A stretch of DNA of 64,000 nucleotides from Caldilineaceae bacterium. Lineage in GTDB: Bacteria > Chloroflexota > Anaerolineae > Caldilineales > Caldilineaceae. Made by a program: the position numbers and the translations under genes. Positions 25,855 through 34,500 of the stretch are shown here, in pieces (position 1 is the stretch's first letter; the number at the start of each line of letters is the position of its first letter). Below the pieces are notes generated by a model. That model worked only from the letters and a program-made list of their open reading frames with translations. It made no database searches and was not told the DNA's origin. Where the stretch lies: assembly GCA_019637685.1 (NCBI GenBank), contig JAHBVF010000013.1, forward strand, positions 1 to 64,000, in the 5' to 3' direction.

Positions 25855-26733
25855 TCAGACCGGCATTGTACGTTGCGAGTGGGCACGGCCCGCCCTGGCT
25901 GTTTCCTCCCGCCCACCCGCGATGATCCGTGCGCCCTCGTCGATGGCCGTGGCAACTGTCTCAGCGTTGGCTGTCTCCAAAAAGGCGATGCCGTGGGCCT
26001 GACAGGCCGCGCACACCCGCTGGCGTATGGCCTCCATCTCTGGCGGCAGCGGCACGGGCCGGTGGCGATAGCCCAGGGAGAGGCTCAGATCGCCCGGCCC
26101 CATTTCGGCAAAACCGATGCCGGGCACACTCAAAATTTCCTCAATGCGGTGGATGGCCGCGGCCGATTCGATCTTCAGCCCCAGCAGCATTTCGCCCTCT
26201 GGATTCAACGGCCACGGGTCGGCCTTGTCCAAATACTCGTCTCGGCTCATCCCCCAGACCGCGGCACATTCCGGCTCGGCCCCGACACCCCGCCGCCCCA
26301 CGCCCAGCCCCGCGCCCACGCCGATCCGGTTGACAGGATAGCGACAGGCTTCCACAAAGGCCCGCACGGCTTCTGGCGTCTCGGCCTGACAGAGCAGAAT
26401 TCCGTGTACGCCACGGGCCAGAATCTGGCGGAACTGCCAGGCGTTGGCACGCACCATCTCGGCAGTGGTCCCCTCGACCGGCGCCTCCACAATCACGGTA
26501 GGCATGCGGTGGCCGCTGCGGGTCGGCCCGCCGTCGATCAGCCCGCGCAGATAGGCGGCCAGCCCGGTCATATCAAAGCAGCCGTGCTCCATCCCCACAT
26601 TAATGTAGTCAGCCCAGGTGCCTGCGTCGATTTTGCCCTGTTCGTAGGTGAGGACGTGGCCGGTGTGGCCACCGGTGTAGTAGATGGGCTGGTCCGCTGC
26701 CAGCAGCTCGATGGCCCGGTTGAGGCGTGTCAT
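25855..26733 (-). CDS. HpcH/HpaI aldolase/citrate lyase family protein
   Basis: A 292-residue TIM-barrel of the HpcH/HpaI class II pyruvate aldolase family. The metal-site acid lies in LLGLKIESAAAIHRIEEI (Glu), with Asp in GFAEMGPGDLSLSLGY; ADYINVGMEHGCFDMTGL sits where the family has its phosphate/Mg loop. The ending GARIIAGGREETARAGRA is typical. Such enzymes cleave 4-hydroxy-2-keto acids to pyruvate and an aldehyde, or split malyl-CoA-like esters; the substrate is unknown. ATG at 26733 follows AGGAGACAC. It has no catabolic operon around it. Confidence 0.82.
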   Translation of the reverse strand: MTRLNRAIELLAADQPIYYTGGHTGHVLTYEQGKIDAGTWADYINVGMEHGCFDMTGLAAYLRGLIDGGPTRSGHRMPTVIVEAPVEGTTAEMVRANAWQFRQILARGVHGILLCQAETPEAVRAFVEACRYPVNRIGVGAGLGVGRRGVGAEPECAAVWGMSRDEYLDKADPWPLNPEGEMLLGLKIESAAAIHRIEEILSVPGIGFAEMGPGDLSLSLGYRHRPVPLPPEMEAIRQRVCAACQAHGIAFLETANAETVATAIDEGARIIAGGREETARAGRAHSQRTMPV

Positions 26734-26912
26734 TGGGGGTGTCTCCTGTGGAGTGAGAAATGTGTCCAGGCAAGTGATTGGGAAGTGCGTGATGTGTGAT
26801 ACGTGAACTGGCACTGTTGCTGAATGCCTGTTGTGTTCAATTTTCGTTGGCACACGCCCAGAGTAGGACGCGGGCCAAGCGACACTTCTTTTTTATGCGC
26901 CGCACAGCACGC

Positions 26913-28037
26913 CTATCCGTCTCCCAAACAGACGCCAATATCCCGCGCAGTCTGTATCCAGTCGTGATCCAGGGGAACGGTTTTGCGCTTGCCCACCACA
27001 TCTTCCAGGGGCACGGCCTCGGTTTTGTTGCCCCGGGCAGCCACCATCACCCCAAAGACACCGTCGTTGATCAGGCCCGCGCAGGCAGTGCCCAGGCGGG
27101 TGGCCAGCAGCCTGTCCGCGGCGGACGGTGTGCCGCCCCGCTGCAAATGGCCCAGAATTGTCACCCGGCTGACCAGTCCGGTCAGTTGTTCCAGTTGGCG
27201 GGACAAATGCAGGGTTTTGTCCTGGAGATGGCTTTGGACACCGGCCAATTTGGCCGCGGCTTTCTCCCGCGCTTCCTCTGTTTCGGCTTTCTTCAGCCGT
27301 TTGCGGGCTTTCTTATATTTGGCCCGATCGTCCACAGAAAAAGCCCCTTCGGACACCGCGACGATACTAAAACCACTGCCACGCCGCCGCCGCCGGTTGA
27401 TGGCCTCGGCCACCACGCCAATATCGTAGTCGATCTCTGGCAGCAAAATCACATCCGCGCCCCCGGCAATGCCCGCGCCCAGAGCCAGCCAGCCCGCGTT
27501 GTGGCCCATAACTTCCACCACAATAATGCGGTGATGGCTGTGCGCGGTGCTGTGCAGCCGGTCGATGGCTTCGGTGGCAATGCCCAGGGCCGTGTCAAAA
27601 CCAAAGGTCAGGTCCGTCATAGCCACGTCATTGTCGATGGTTTTGGGCAGGGTGATGACATTCAGGCCGTGCTGTTGCAGATGATAGGCGTTCTTTTGGG
27701 TTCCGCCGCCGCCCAGACAGACCAGCGCGTCCAGACTGTGGCGGTTGTACGTATCCACAATCACTTCGGTCATATCCATTGTCTGGCTGCCCACGGGCAT
27801 TTTGTGCGGTTTGTCCCGGCTGGTTCCCAGAATTGTGCCGCCCAACGTGAGAATGCCGGAGAGTTCGCCCCCGCTCAGGCGCACCGTGCGATTCTGCATC
27901 AGCCCCCGGAAACCGTCCCGGAAGCCGATGACCTGCATCCCATAGGTTCCCTGGGCGGCTTTGCCCACCCCGCGGATAGCCGCGTTGAGGCCGGGGCTGT
28001 CTCCACCCGCGGTCAAAATTCCCACATACTTGGACAT
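26913..28037 (-). CDS. pfkA: 6-phosphofructokinase
   Basis: A 374-residue phosphofructokinase, the committed step of glycolysis (fructose 6-phosphate to the 1,6-bisphosphate). Landmarks are [19 protein letters not shown], the donor-site loop [15 protein letters not shown] (about 108), the catalytic [35 protein letters not shown], and [15 protein letters not shown]. In the usual enzyme the donor loop reads GGDGS; here the Asp is replaced by Gly while the ATP-type Gly is kept, so the donor (ATP, PPi or other) is open. A basic insert [15 protein letters not shown] (about 232-247) precedes the C-terminal domain. ATG start MSKYVGIL. Confidence 0.92.
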   Translation of the reverse strand: MSKYVGILTAGGDSPGLNAAIRGVGKAAQGTYGMQVIGFRDGFRGLMQNRTVRLSGGELSGILTLGGTILGTSRDKPHKMPVGSQTMDMTEVIVDTYNRHSLDALVCLGGGGTQKNAYHLQQHGLNVITLPKTIDNDVAMTDLTFGFDTALGIATEAIDRLHSTAHSHHRIIVVEVMGHNAGWLALGAGIAGGADVILLPEIDYDIGVVAEAINRRRRRGSGFSIVAVSEGAFSVDDRAKYKKARKRLKKAETEEAREKAAAKLAGVQSHLQDKTLHLSRQLEQLTGLVSRVTILGHLQRGGTPSAADRLLATRLGTACAGLINDGVFGVMVAARGNKTEAVPLEDVVGKRKTVPLDHDWIQTARDIGVCLGDG

Positions 28038-28295
28038 TGATTTTTCTCGCTCTCGTACTTTCTATTGTGTGGCCCCGCCACACGCCAAAACGATTTGCAA
28101 AAAACTGACCTGTGGCCTACACAGAAAGCCGTTTTCTCCGGCTGTCTATGCACCACAGGTCATTAGTCTACCGCTCCCGCTGACACCTGTCAAAGCAAAT
28201 TGATCTACACCGCCATAGCAGCCCGGATTGCCTTGATTTCGGCCAGGATCGCGGCCAATTCGGCGGAGCTGCACTGATATGGGCCGCGCCCCCGT

Positions 28296-28838
28296 CTATA
28301 CCGCTATGTGGTACTCGGTCACGGGGCCGCGGAAGTGCTGCCCGGCCACATCCACAAAGAGTTCGCCGTCGCTGCGGGTGATGGCCAGCGTGGCCCGGCG
28401 CTCGATCAGCGCCGCCGCCTCGGAGACAAAGCCGGAGTCCAACGCATAGATGGGAATCTCCTCGGCCCGGTAGATTTTCTTGCCGGAAAGTTGGCTGATC
28501 AGTTGCACCGGGTCCCGGTGGGTATAGATCGCGGCCCGCTCCGCGGCCCGGCTGCCTTTGTGCAGATGGGCCGCGTCGGGCAGCCCCACATCGATCCAGG
28601 CCAGCAGGCGGCCCGTCAGGTCGTGAACCCAGACCGCGGGTTCGTCCCCCGCGGCCACGCCCTGGGTGAAGCTGATGCCCTCGGCATATTCCAGGCAGTA
28701 GGCCAGCAGGCGCACGAAGAAATAGTCCGCGCTTTCCGAGGGTTCCCGGGCCATGCGCAGGTCGAGAGAGGCGTAGACGCCGCGGTCGATGTCGGCCAGT
28801 TCAACGGCGAGGGTGTAGACGGTTGCGTTGAGGGCCAT
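28296..28838 (-). CDS. YaeQ family protein
   Basis: A 180-residue protein with the YaeQ family pattern throughout: MALNATVYTLAVELADIDRG, the 'E.pe.y..rLLAycle' motif as ESADYFFVRLLAYCLEYAEG, ISFTQGVAAGDEPAVWVHDL, and YTHRDPVQLISQLSGKKIYR. YaeQ has a PD-(D/E)xK nuclease-like fold; its cellular role is not established, with early reports of links to transcription elongation. It starts three bases after the stop of the histidine phosphatase gene, so the two are cotranscribed with the phosphatase first. Confidence 0.9.
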   Translation of the reverse strand: MALNATVYTLAVELADIDRGVYASLDLRMAREPSESADYFFVRLLAYCLEYAEGISFTQGVAAGDEPAVWVHDLTGRLLAWIDVGLPDAAHLHKGSRAAERAAIYTHRDPVQLISQLSGKKIYRAEEIPIYALDSGFVSEAAALIERRATLAITRSDGELFVDVAGQHFRGPVTEYHIAV

Positions 28839-28841
28839 CGG

Positions 28842-29531
28842 CTACTCTGGCCCGACACTGGCGAGCTTTTCGGTGCGGTGTTCCAGATGGGCCACATCGT
28901 TGATACAGAGTACCATTCCCTCGACAGTTTCATTTTCCGGGGTCATTTTTACGCGGGAGATGGAGGTATTGGCCGTGTGCAGAAAGCGTTTGTTGGGCAG
29001 GGGCAATTGCATAATGTGGGCCAGGGCTGCTTGCATTACACCGCCGTGGAAGAAGACGAGCACCCGTTGTCCGGGATGGTCCCGGGCGATCCTCGCCAGC
29101 GCATGGACTATCCGAATCTGGGCCTGACGGTAGCTCTCCCCGCCGCCCCGCACCTGCTCCGGGTCCATCACTGGATAGGAGGCGGTCCACTCGTCCGGGA
29201 AGCGCCTTTGGATATCCACGAAAGTCAGGCCCGACCAATCGCCCACATCGATCTCGCGGAGATCCACGCGGTCGGCGATGGGCAACCCAATCGCCTGGAC
29301 CACGGGTGCAGCAGTTTGAAGGGCACGCTGCAAATCGCTGGAATAGATGGCGGAGAAGGGGCTGCCCGCGTGCAGTCGGGCCAACCGTTTCGCCAAAAGC
29401 TCAGCCTGGCTATGTCCTAGCGCAGACAGGGGCAGGTCGTTCTGCCCCTGATAGATGTTGTCCCGGTTGCCCACGCTTTCCCCGTGGCGGATCAGCCAGA
29501 GTTCGGCGCTCGTTCCGATGGTGTCGGCCAT
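28842..29531 (-). CDS. histidine phosphatase family protein (phosphoglycerate mutase-like)
   Basis: 229 residues. The family signature is LWLIRHGESVGNRDNIYQGQ with the phospho-acceptor His near residue 15. It is followed by LPLSALGHSQAELLAKRL, the Arg-bearing AIYSSDLQRALQTA, the acid in VDLREIDVGDWSGLT, and the second His in VLVFFHGGVMQAAL. This is the set of a cofactor-independent phosphatase such as CobC- or GpmB-type broad phosphatases; the substrate is unknown. ATG at 29531 has AAGGA about seven bases upstream; an ATG two codons earlier is too close. It forms an operon with the YaeQ gene. Confidence 0.88.
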   Translation of the reverse strand: MADTIGTSAELWLIRHGESVGNRDNIYQGQNDLPLSALGHSQAELLAKRLARLHAGSPFSAIYSSDLQRALQTAAPVVQAIGLPIADRVDLREIDVGDWSGLTFVDIQRRFPDEWTASYPVMDPEQVRGGGESYRQAQIRIVHALARIARDHPGQRVLVFFHGGVMQAALAHIMQLPLPNKRFLHTANTSISRVKMTPENETVEGMVLCINDVAHLEHRTEKLASVGPE

Positions 29532-29567
29532 TGGCATTCCTTTGGATGGCAGGCAGGACTGAAAGGG

Positions 29568-31451
29568 CTATGGCTGGCAGACATCCAGCACCCCGCCGGA
29601 CGCGGTGTAGCCGACGATAGCGACTTCGTCCACACAATGTTCCGCAATCACCGCTTCCAGTGCGTCCAGCCCGCCGCTATAGGTGTAATAGCGAATATCG
29701 GGCCATTTGAAGATATAGGACTGGCTGCCGTTCAGCGGCACTCGCACAAAATCGCCGTCGGGAATCTGCCAGGTGGGCCAGGGGGGTACAAAGAGCACAT
29801 TTGTATAGACGCCCTCGGCCAGGCTCAATTCCCGCGCGCGCAGGGCTTCGATGTCTGTATAAAACGCCTGGGCTTTGTCCGCAAACGCTTCCGGTTCCAC
29901 ATCGAAGGGTTTGCCCTCTGTGTCCCCGGCGCGGGCCTGGACCACAAACCAGACTGCTGTTGCTGGCAGCCGCAGCCACGTGGGATAGCTGGCCCAGGTG
30001 AAGCTGTTGGAGACCGGGCGGATGACAGCCCGGCCATCGCTGACAATCAAAATGTAGTTGTCAGTCAGGTCCAATTCCTGCTCGGGTGCGCCATAGGCCA
30101 GGGAAAGGCCGTAGCGCCCGCTCAGTTCGCCTAAGGGCAGTGTTGCCAGCGCGGGCGACTGGCTGGCTGGGCCGTCGGCTGGAGCGAAAATCCCGTTAAT
30201 TTGGGTCACAAATGTCACGCTCTGGGTGCGGGTGATCTCCAATTTCTCCAGGGTGGTTTCCACTTGATAGGTGAGCAGCGGATAGGTTTTTTGGCTTTCC
30301 AGTGTCAGGGAAAGGGCGCCGGATTCTTCGATCAGCCCGAGAATCAGATTCGTGTCCAAAGGCAGATGCTCATCGGGGAAGTCCTTCTGGATGCTCTCGA
30401 TCCCGTCCATCTGGGCCAGTTCCCGCAGGCTATCGTTTTCCAGGCGGAAGAAGAGATCGCCGTCCTCCTCGCGATAGATAACCTCCTGCCTGTCCAGGAA
30501 ATCGACAGCCGTCTCCGGCTCGCTCTCTGCGGTGGGTGTTCCTGCGGTGGGTGTTCCTGCCGTGGGTGTCGCTTCGGCGGGTATCTCTTCCGTAGATATT
30601 TCCTCCGCTAGTGTCAGCACCACATTGGACTCAGCCCCCGCGGGTGCGGAAAGAATCTCCAGGCAGAGGGACACATCCATCGCCCCGCAGTAGTCGAGCA
30701 GAGCCGCGGATTCGGCCTCGGATTCCTCGATGGGGTCGACTTCCTCGCCGGCCAGATTCAGGGCAATGGTCAGCTCGCCGCCAGCCTTTGTGTCAGCAAA
30801 CTGGCCCGTCCACAGAATCTGATGGGTGAAGGGAAAGGGAATGTAGAAACCGTAGAGGAACTCCAGGTCCGCCGCGCCGAGTTCGTCTCTCTCGGCCACC
30901 AGTGCCAGGGCATCCTCGCTAAAATCAGGCAGCAGGCTGCTCTCGCCGTCTTCGTCCGTGCGCACCCAAAAAGTAGTGCCTGTTGCCCCATCGGTCAGGC
31001 GCACAACCGTCCATTCATCACCGCTGGCCGGATCAATCACCAGCATCTGCGCGGCCACTTCTGGATCAGAAACGCCCAGGTCTTCGTCTGCTGTCAGCGC
31101 GTCAATCGCGGACTGCACGGCAGGGGCATAGGGCGTCGGTGTGGGCGTGGGCCAACTCTGCAGGCCAGTCGGCGGCTCTGCCGTGGGCGGGACCGGAGAC
31201 GTGGCGGTGGGTGTGGGGCTGGGCGTAGCGGTATTTGTGGCAACGGGTGTCCCCAACGGGGAGACCGGTGTGCTCAGGGGCGAATTCTGTTGGGCGGGCG
31301 CGACCGGCGTGCGCAAGGGCGAACTCTGCTGGGCAGGCGCGGCCAGCCCCAGCCGGGGAATTAGTCCGACGGTCAGGGCCAGGGACGCCAGGAGAAGCAT
31401 AAAGAGGCCAACTGGACGCAGGGCAGGCCGGAACAGAGGACGGTTTTTCAT
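29568..31451 (-). CDS. secreted or membrane-anchored protein with Pro/Thr-rich linker
   Basis: 627 residues. An N-terminal basic region and hydrophobic segment (VGLFMLLLASLALTVGLIP) form a signal peptide or anchor with likely cleavage near LAAPAQ. A low-complexity Pro/Thr/Ser region with repeated APAQQNSPLSTPV and TPSPTPTATSP units follows to about residue 105. A second short TPTAGTPTAGTPTAE repeat lies near 300. The rest is acidic and shows no motif that I know; it contains cysteines but no catalytic signature. Such Thr/Pro linkers are common in exported Chloroflexota proteins. Function is unknown and probably extracellular. Confidence 0.7.
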   Translation of the reverse strand: MKNRPLFRPALRPVGLFMLLLASLALTVGLIPRLGLAAPAQQSSPLRTPVAPAQQNSPLSTPVSPLGTPVATNTATPSPTPTATSPVPPTAEPPTGLQSWPTPTPTPYAPAVQSAIDALTADEDLGVSDPEVAAQMLVIDPASGDEWTVVRLTDGATGTTFWVRTDEDGESSLLPDFSEDALALVAERDELGAADLEFLYGFYIPFPFTHQILWTGQFADTKAGGELTIALNLAGEEVDPIEESEAESAALLDYCGAMDVSLCLEILSAPAGAESNVVLTLAEEISTEEIPAEATPTAGTPTAGTPTAESEPETAVDFLDRQEVIYREEDGDLFFRLENDSLRELAQMDGIESIQKDFPDEHLPLDTNLILGLIEESGALSLTLESQKTYPLLTYQVETTLEKLEITRTQSVTFVTQINGIFAPADGPASQSPALATLPLGELSGRYGLSLAYGAPEQELDLTDNYILIVSDGRAVIRPVSNSFTWASYPTWLRLPATAVWFVVQARAGDTEGKPFDVEPEAFADKAQAFYTDIEALRARELSLAEGVYTNVLFVPPWPTWQIPDGDFVRVPLNGSQSYIFKWPDIRYYTYSGGLDALEAVIAEHCVDEVAIVGYTASGGVLDVCQP

Positions 31452-31624
31452 AGTTCACCTCACACAGAGAGCAGGGATAGGTTTAGGGAGAACGGGAAAG
31501 GCAGCGGTCTGGTGCGCCACAGCTTAGCAAACGGTGGAACAGAACCAGAGGTTCCCCAACAGCAGGCACATCACAAAGCGCCGACCCTTGGATAGGACGT
31601 CCCAACCGCCAAAAAACAGTTGAA

Positions 31625-32623
31625 TCAGGCAGCACCGGCCAGCAGAATCCACCCGTTATAGGCCAGATAGAGCAAGAGCATCACAGCGCCATTCCAACGG
31701 TTCATCACATGCGGTCGGCGCAGAACCAGCAGCATGGGCAGCACAGAGATGAGCAGCATAATGGGGAAGTCGAAGGTTCGCATATCCAGGGGTGCGGGCA
31801 GGGGTTTGACCATCGCCGTAATGCCCACAATAGCCAAGACATTGAAAAGATTGCTCCCCACCAGATTACCTAAAGCAATGTCGCCCTCTTTGCGCAGAAT
31901 GGCGACCACAGATGTGGCCAGCTCGGGCAGGCTGGTTCCCAGGGCCACAACAGTCAGGCCGATCACCAGATCGCTGATACCGAAATAACGGGCCATAAAT
32001 GTGGCCGAATCCACCAGCCAGTTGGCCCCCATCAGCAGGCCAGTGATGCCTATGACGACAAAGCCCAGATCGCGAAAGAGCGCGGACGAGGTTACCCCTT
32101 TGGTGGCTTCTAATACATCTTCCACATAATCCAGCGCCTCGGCCTGTTCGTCTTCGGGCAGTGTACGGCTGGATGTATAGCTGTATACGGTGAAGCCGAT
32201 CAACCCCAGAAAGAGCATCACCCCTTCCAGGCGGGCAATGGTGCCGTCCCAGGCCATGGCCCAGAAGGCAAGGCAGGCGACCAGCATCAGGGGATATTCC
32301 CGGCGCAGCAATTTGCGCTCCACACCAACGGGGCGCAGGAAGGAGACCAGACCCAAAATCAGCGCCATATTGGCGATATTGCTGCCCACCACATTGCCAA
32401 TGGATATATTGGCTGTAGAGCCGCCTTCCAGATTGGCGATCAGGCTGACCAGTAATTCGGGGAGGCTGGTCCCAAAGGCCACGACAGTCAGACCGATGAC
32501 CACAAGGGGGACATTCAGGCGCACTGCAAAACGGCTGGCACCGCGCACCAGAAACTCCGCGCCGCCGGTGAGAAAGACAAAACCGGCGAGAAAGAGCAAA
32601 ATATTAAACAGAAATGGATTCAT
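31625..32623 (-). CDS. calcium/sodium antiporter (CaCA family, YrbG-like)
   Basis: 332 residues, about ten TM helices. Both alpha repeats are clear: GLTVVAFGTSLPELLVSLIA followed by GNVVGSNIANMALILG, and GLTVVALGTSLPELATSVVA followed by GNLVGSNLFNVLAIVG. They carry the ion-binding Glu residues of the K+-dependent Na+/Ca2+ exchanger family. A short cytoplasmic loop (about 140-165, acidic) separates the halves. The protein exports Ca2+ using the Na+ or H+ gradient. The ATG lies 58 bases upstream of miaB's end, on the same strand. Confidence 0.93.
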   Translation of the reverse strand: MNPFLFNILLFLAGFVFLTGGAEFLVRGASRFAVRLNVPLVVIGLTVVAFGTSLPELLVSLIANLEGGSTANISIGNVVGSNIANMALILGLVSFLRPVGVERKLLRREYPLMLVACLAFWAMAWDGTIARLEGVMLFLGLIGFTVYSYTSSRTLPEDEQAEALDYVEDVLEATKGVTSSALFRDLGFVVIGITGLLMGANWLVDSATFMARYFGISDLVIGLTVVALGTSLPELATSVVAILRKEGDIALGNLVGSNLFNVLAIVGITAMVKPLPAPLDMRTFDFPIMLLISVLPMLLVLRRPHVMNRWNGAVMLLLYLAYNGWILLAGAA

Positions 32624-32680
32624 AGAATTGACAACACCAGACGGGTGAATAGCTGCTGATGGGCAACGGCAACCCCGGTT

Positions 32681-34291
32681 TTACGCGGCGTGGAGAGCGA
32701 TTTCCAGTGTGGGTTTCGCCTGTGCTTCGCCCTCCCGGCTGGGCAGGGGAGAGACATCCCGCACAAAGCGGCCCTGCATACTCCACGGCCCTGTCCAGGT
32801 AATCTGGGCTTCGACCAGCCGCGCCCGCAAGTCGTGTTCGCTGCTGATGAAGACCAGTTTGTTTTGTCGGGTGCGTCCCCGCCACTTGCCTTTGTGCATA
32901 TTCTCCACAAGCACTTCGACAGTCTCGCCCAGCAGCGGCGCGTTGATTCCAGCGCAGACCTGCTCCTGTAATTCCTCCAGCAGACGGTGGCGGCGCACTT
33001 TCTCTTCCGGGTCCACATCGTCCAGCATCCGCCGCTCGGAGACAGTGCCGGGGCGAGGGCTATAGCGGGCCAGGTGGGTTTTGTCCAGCTTCAGGTCGGC
33101 CAAAAGCGCGTAGGTATCCTCGAATTGGGCCGCACTCTCGCCGCAGAAACCGACAATAATGTCGGTATTGATGGCAACGTTCGGGATAATCTGGCGGATG
33201 CGGCCCACCAGCGCCCGGTATTCGGCGGTGGTGTAGCCGCGTTTCATGGCAGCCAGCACTTCGTCGTTGCCCGCCTGCACAGGCACTTCGATGTGCTCGC
33301 AGACTTTGGGCAGATCGCGCACGGTTTCCAGAATGCGGTCGGTCATATAATTGGGGTGGCTGGTCAAAAAGCGAATGCGCCAGAGACCGTCGATTTCGTG
33401 GACGGCGCGCAGCAGGTCGGCCAGGTCCAGTTGCGAGGGGCGAGTTGCTAGTTGCGAATTGCGAGTTGCGTCATTCGCCCCTTCGTATGCAGCGACCGAG
33501 GCGCTGTTGCCCCGTCCGTTCTCCATCCAATCGTAGCCGTAGCGGTCCACAATCTGGCCCAGCAGTGTTACCTCGCGCACGCCCTGGGCCACCAGCCCGC
33601 GGATTTCGTTGACGATCTCCTGCACGGGTCGGCTGCGTTCCACGCCCCGGCGGAAGGGGATGATGCAGAAAGTGCAGGCGTGGCTGCACCCGTAGACAAT
33701 CGGCACGTGCGCGGCCACCGGCGCGTCTCCGCTCAGGGCCAGGTGTTTGATGGACTGGACAGTGCCCACGGGCTGCACGTCGTCCTGCATCCGATAGCGC
33801 CGGGCCAACTGTTCCTGCTCCATGTGGGAGGCTTCCGCGGCCAGTTCTTCTTCCCGCAGAAAGCCGATGAGGGGCGACGCCTCGCTGGGGGGCATAAAGA
33901 CATCCACGTGGGGGAAGGCGGCCCGCAACTGGTCGCTGGGTTTCACACCCACCATACAGCCCATCAGGGCCAGAGTGCGGTTGGCTCTGTGGGATTTCCA
34001 GGGCTTCAGGCTGCCGGCTTTGCCCACGCCTTTGTCCTCGGCGCTCTGGCGCACCACACACGTGTTGAGGACGACCACATCGGCCTCGTCCACATCTTCC
34101 GTGGGGTCATAGCCGATCTTTTCCAGCTCCGCGGCCACGTGGTTGCTGTCGGCCACATTCATCTGGCAGCCAATCGTCCAGATATGATATTTGCCGTGGC
34201 CGGGCGCGGCCACATCCATCACCCGTTCCCGGGTGGACGTGATTTCTGTGATTTCGGTTTCGTTCGTTGGGGTTATGTCGCGCAGGTTCAT
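32681..34291 (-). CDS. miaB: tRNA-2-methylthio-N6-dimethylallyladenosine synthase MiaB
   Basis: 536 residues. An N-terminal UPF0004 domain supplies three Cys for the auxiliary cluster (WTIGCQMNVADS, VVLNTCVVRQ, LALMGCMVG). The radical SAM core has YGCSHACTFCIIPFRRG, and a TRAM domain follows (LLGETVEVLVENMHKGKWRG). The enzyme adds the methylthio group to i6A37 of tRNAs. The N-terminal extension to MCGQTET is discarded because AGGAAGGA precedes the ATG at 34291. Odd feature: between LLGQIVDRYGYDW and LADLLRAVHEI about 30 extra residues include RNSQLATRPSQL, encoded by short tandem repeats. Confidence 0.93.
   Translation of the reverse strand: MNLRDITPTNETEITEITSTRERVMDVAAPGHGKYHIWTIGCQMNVADSNHVAAELEKIGYDPTEDVDEADVVVLNTCVVRQSAEDKGVGKAGSLKPWKSHRANRTLALMGCMVGVKPSDQLRAAFPHVDVFMPPSEASPLIGFLREEELAAEASHMEQEQLARRYRMQDDVQPVGTVQSIKHLALSGDAPVAAHVPIVYGCSHACTFCIIPFRRGVERSRPVQEIVNEIRGLVAQGVREVTLLGQIVDRYGYDWMENGRGNSASVAAYEGANDATRNSQLATRPSQLDLADLLRAVHEIDGLWRIRFLTSHPNYMTDRILETVRDLPKVCEHIEVPVQAGNDEVLAAMKRGYTTAEYRALVGRIRQIIPNVAINTDIIVGFCGESAAQFEDTYALLADLKLDKTHLARYSPRPGTVSERRMLDDVDPEEKVRRHRLLEELQEQVCAGINAPLLGETVEVLVENMHKGKWRGRTRQNKLVFISSEHDLRARLVEAQITWTGPWSMQGRFVRDVSPLPSREGEAQAKPTLEIALHAA
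33431..33470. repeat. short tandem repeat inside miaB
   Basis: Iterated TTGCGAGGGGCGAGTTGC, TAGTTGCGAATTGC and GAGTTGCG units, in frame with miaB, encoding the extra RNSQLATRPSQL segment. Confidence 0.65.
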
Positions 34292-34444
34292 AGGGTTCCT
34301 TCCTGTGCTCCGGTGTGCGCCGGGCAGGGAGTGATGAGAAACGATAGATGAGTATTGTAGCGGGGCGGGGTGGGGTGTGTCAAAAGAATGGAGGGGCGCG
34401 GGCACGGGAAGCGCAAGAGCGGGGTTCGGTCGAAACCGGCGGAT

Positions 34445-34475
34445 CGGTCGGACGGGCGAAAAGCCCGCCCGACAC
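34445..34475 (-). terminator. possible terminator after the eCIS-core gene
   Basis: On the minus strand, GTCGGGCGGGC and CGCCCGTCCGAC pair around a TTTT loop, 25-55 bases past the stop at 34501. There is no strong T-run, so it may only be a stabilising hairpin. Confidence 0.35.
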
Positions 34476-34500
34476 GTCTCGGTTTGACCGCACATACAGG

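Noticed and set aside
28085..28170. Hairpin upstream of pfkA considered as a tRNA
   Set aside because: ACCTGTGG pairs with CCACAGGT, but there is no TTCGA loop, anticodon arm or CCA-type acceptor.
28200..28295. Possible small minus-strand ORF after YaeQ (ends ELAAILAEIKAIRAAMAV)
   Set aside because: The last 20 residues look helical and protein-like, but there is no start codon after the preceding stop, so it is at most a relic.
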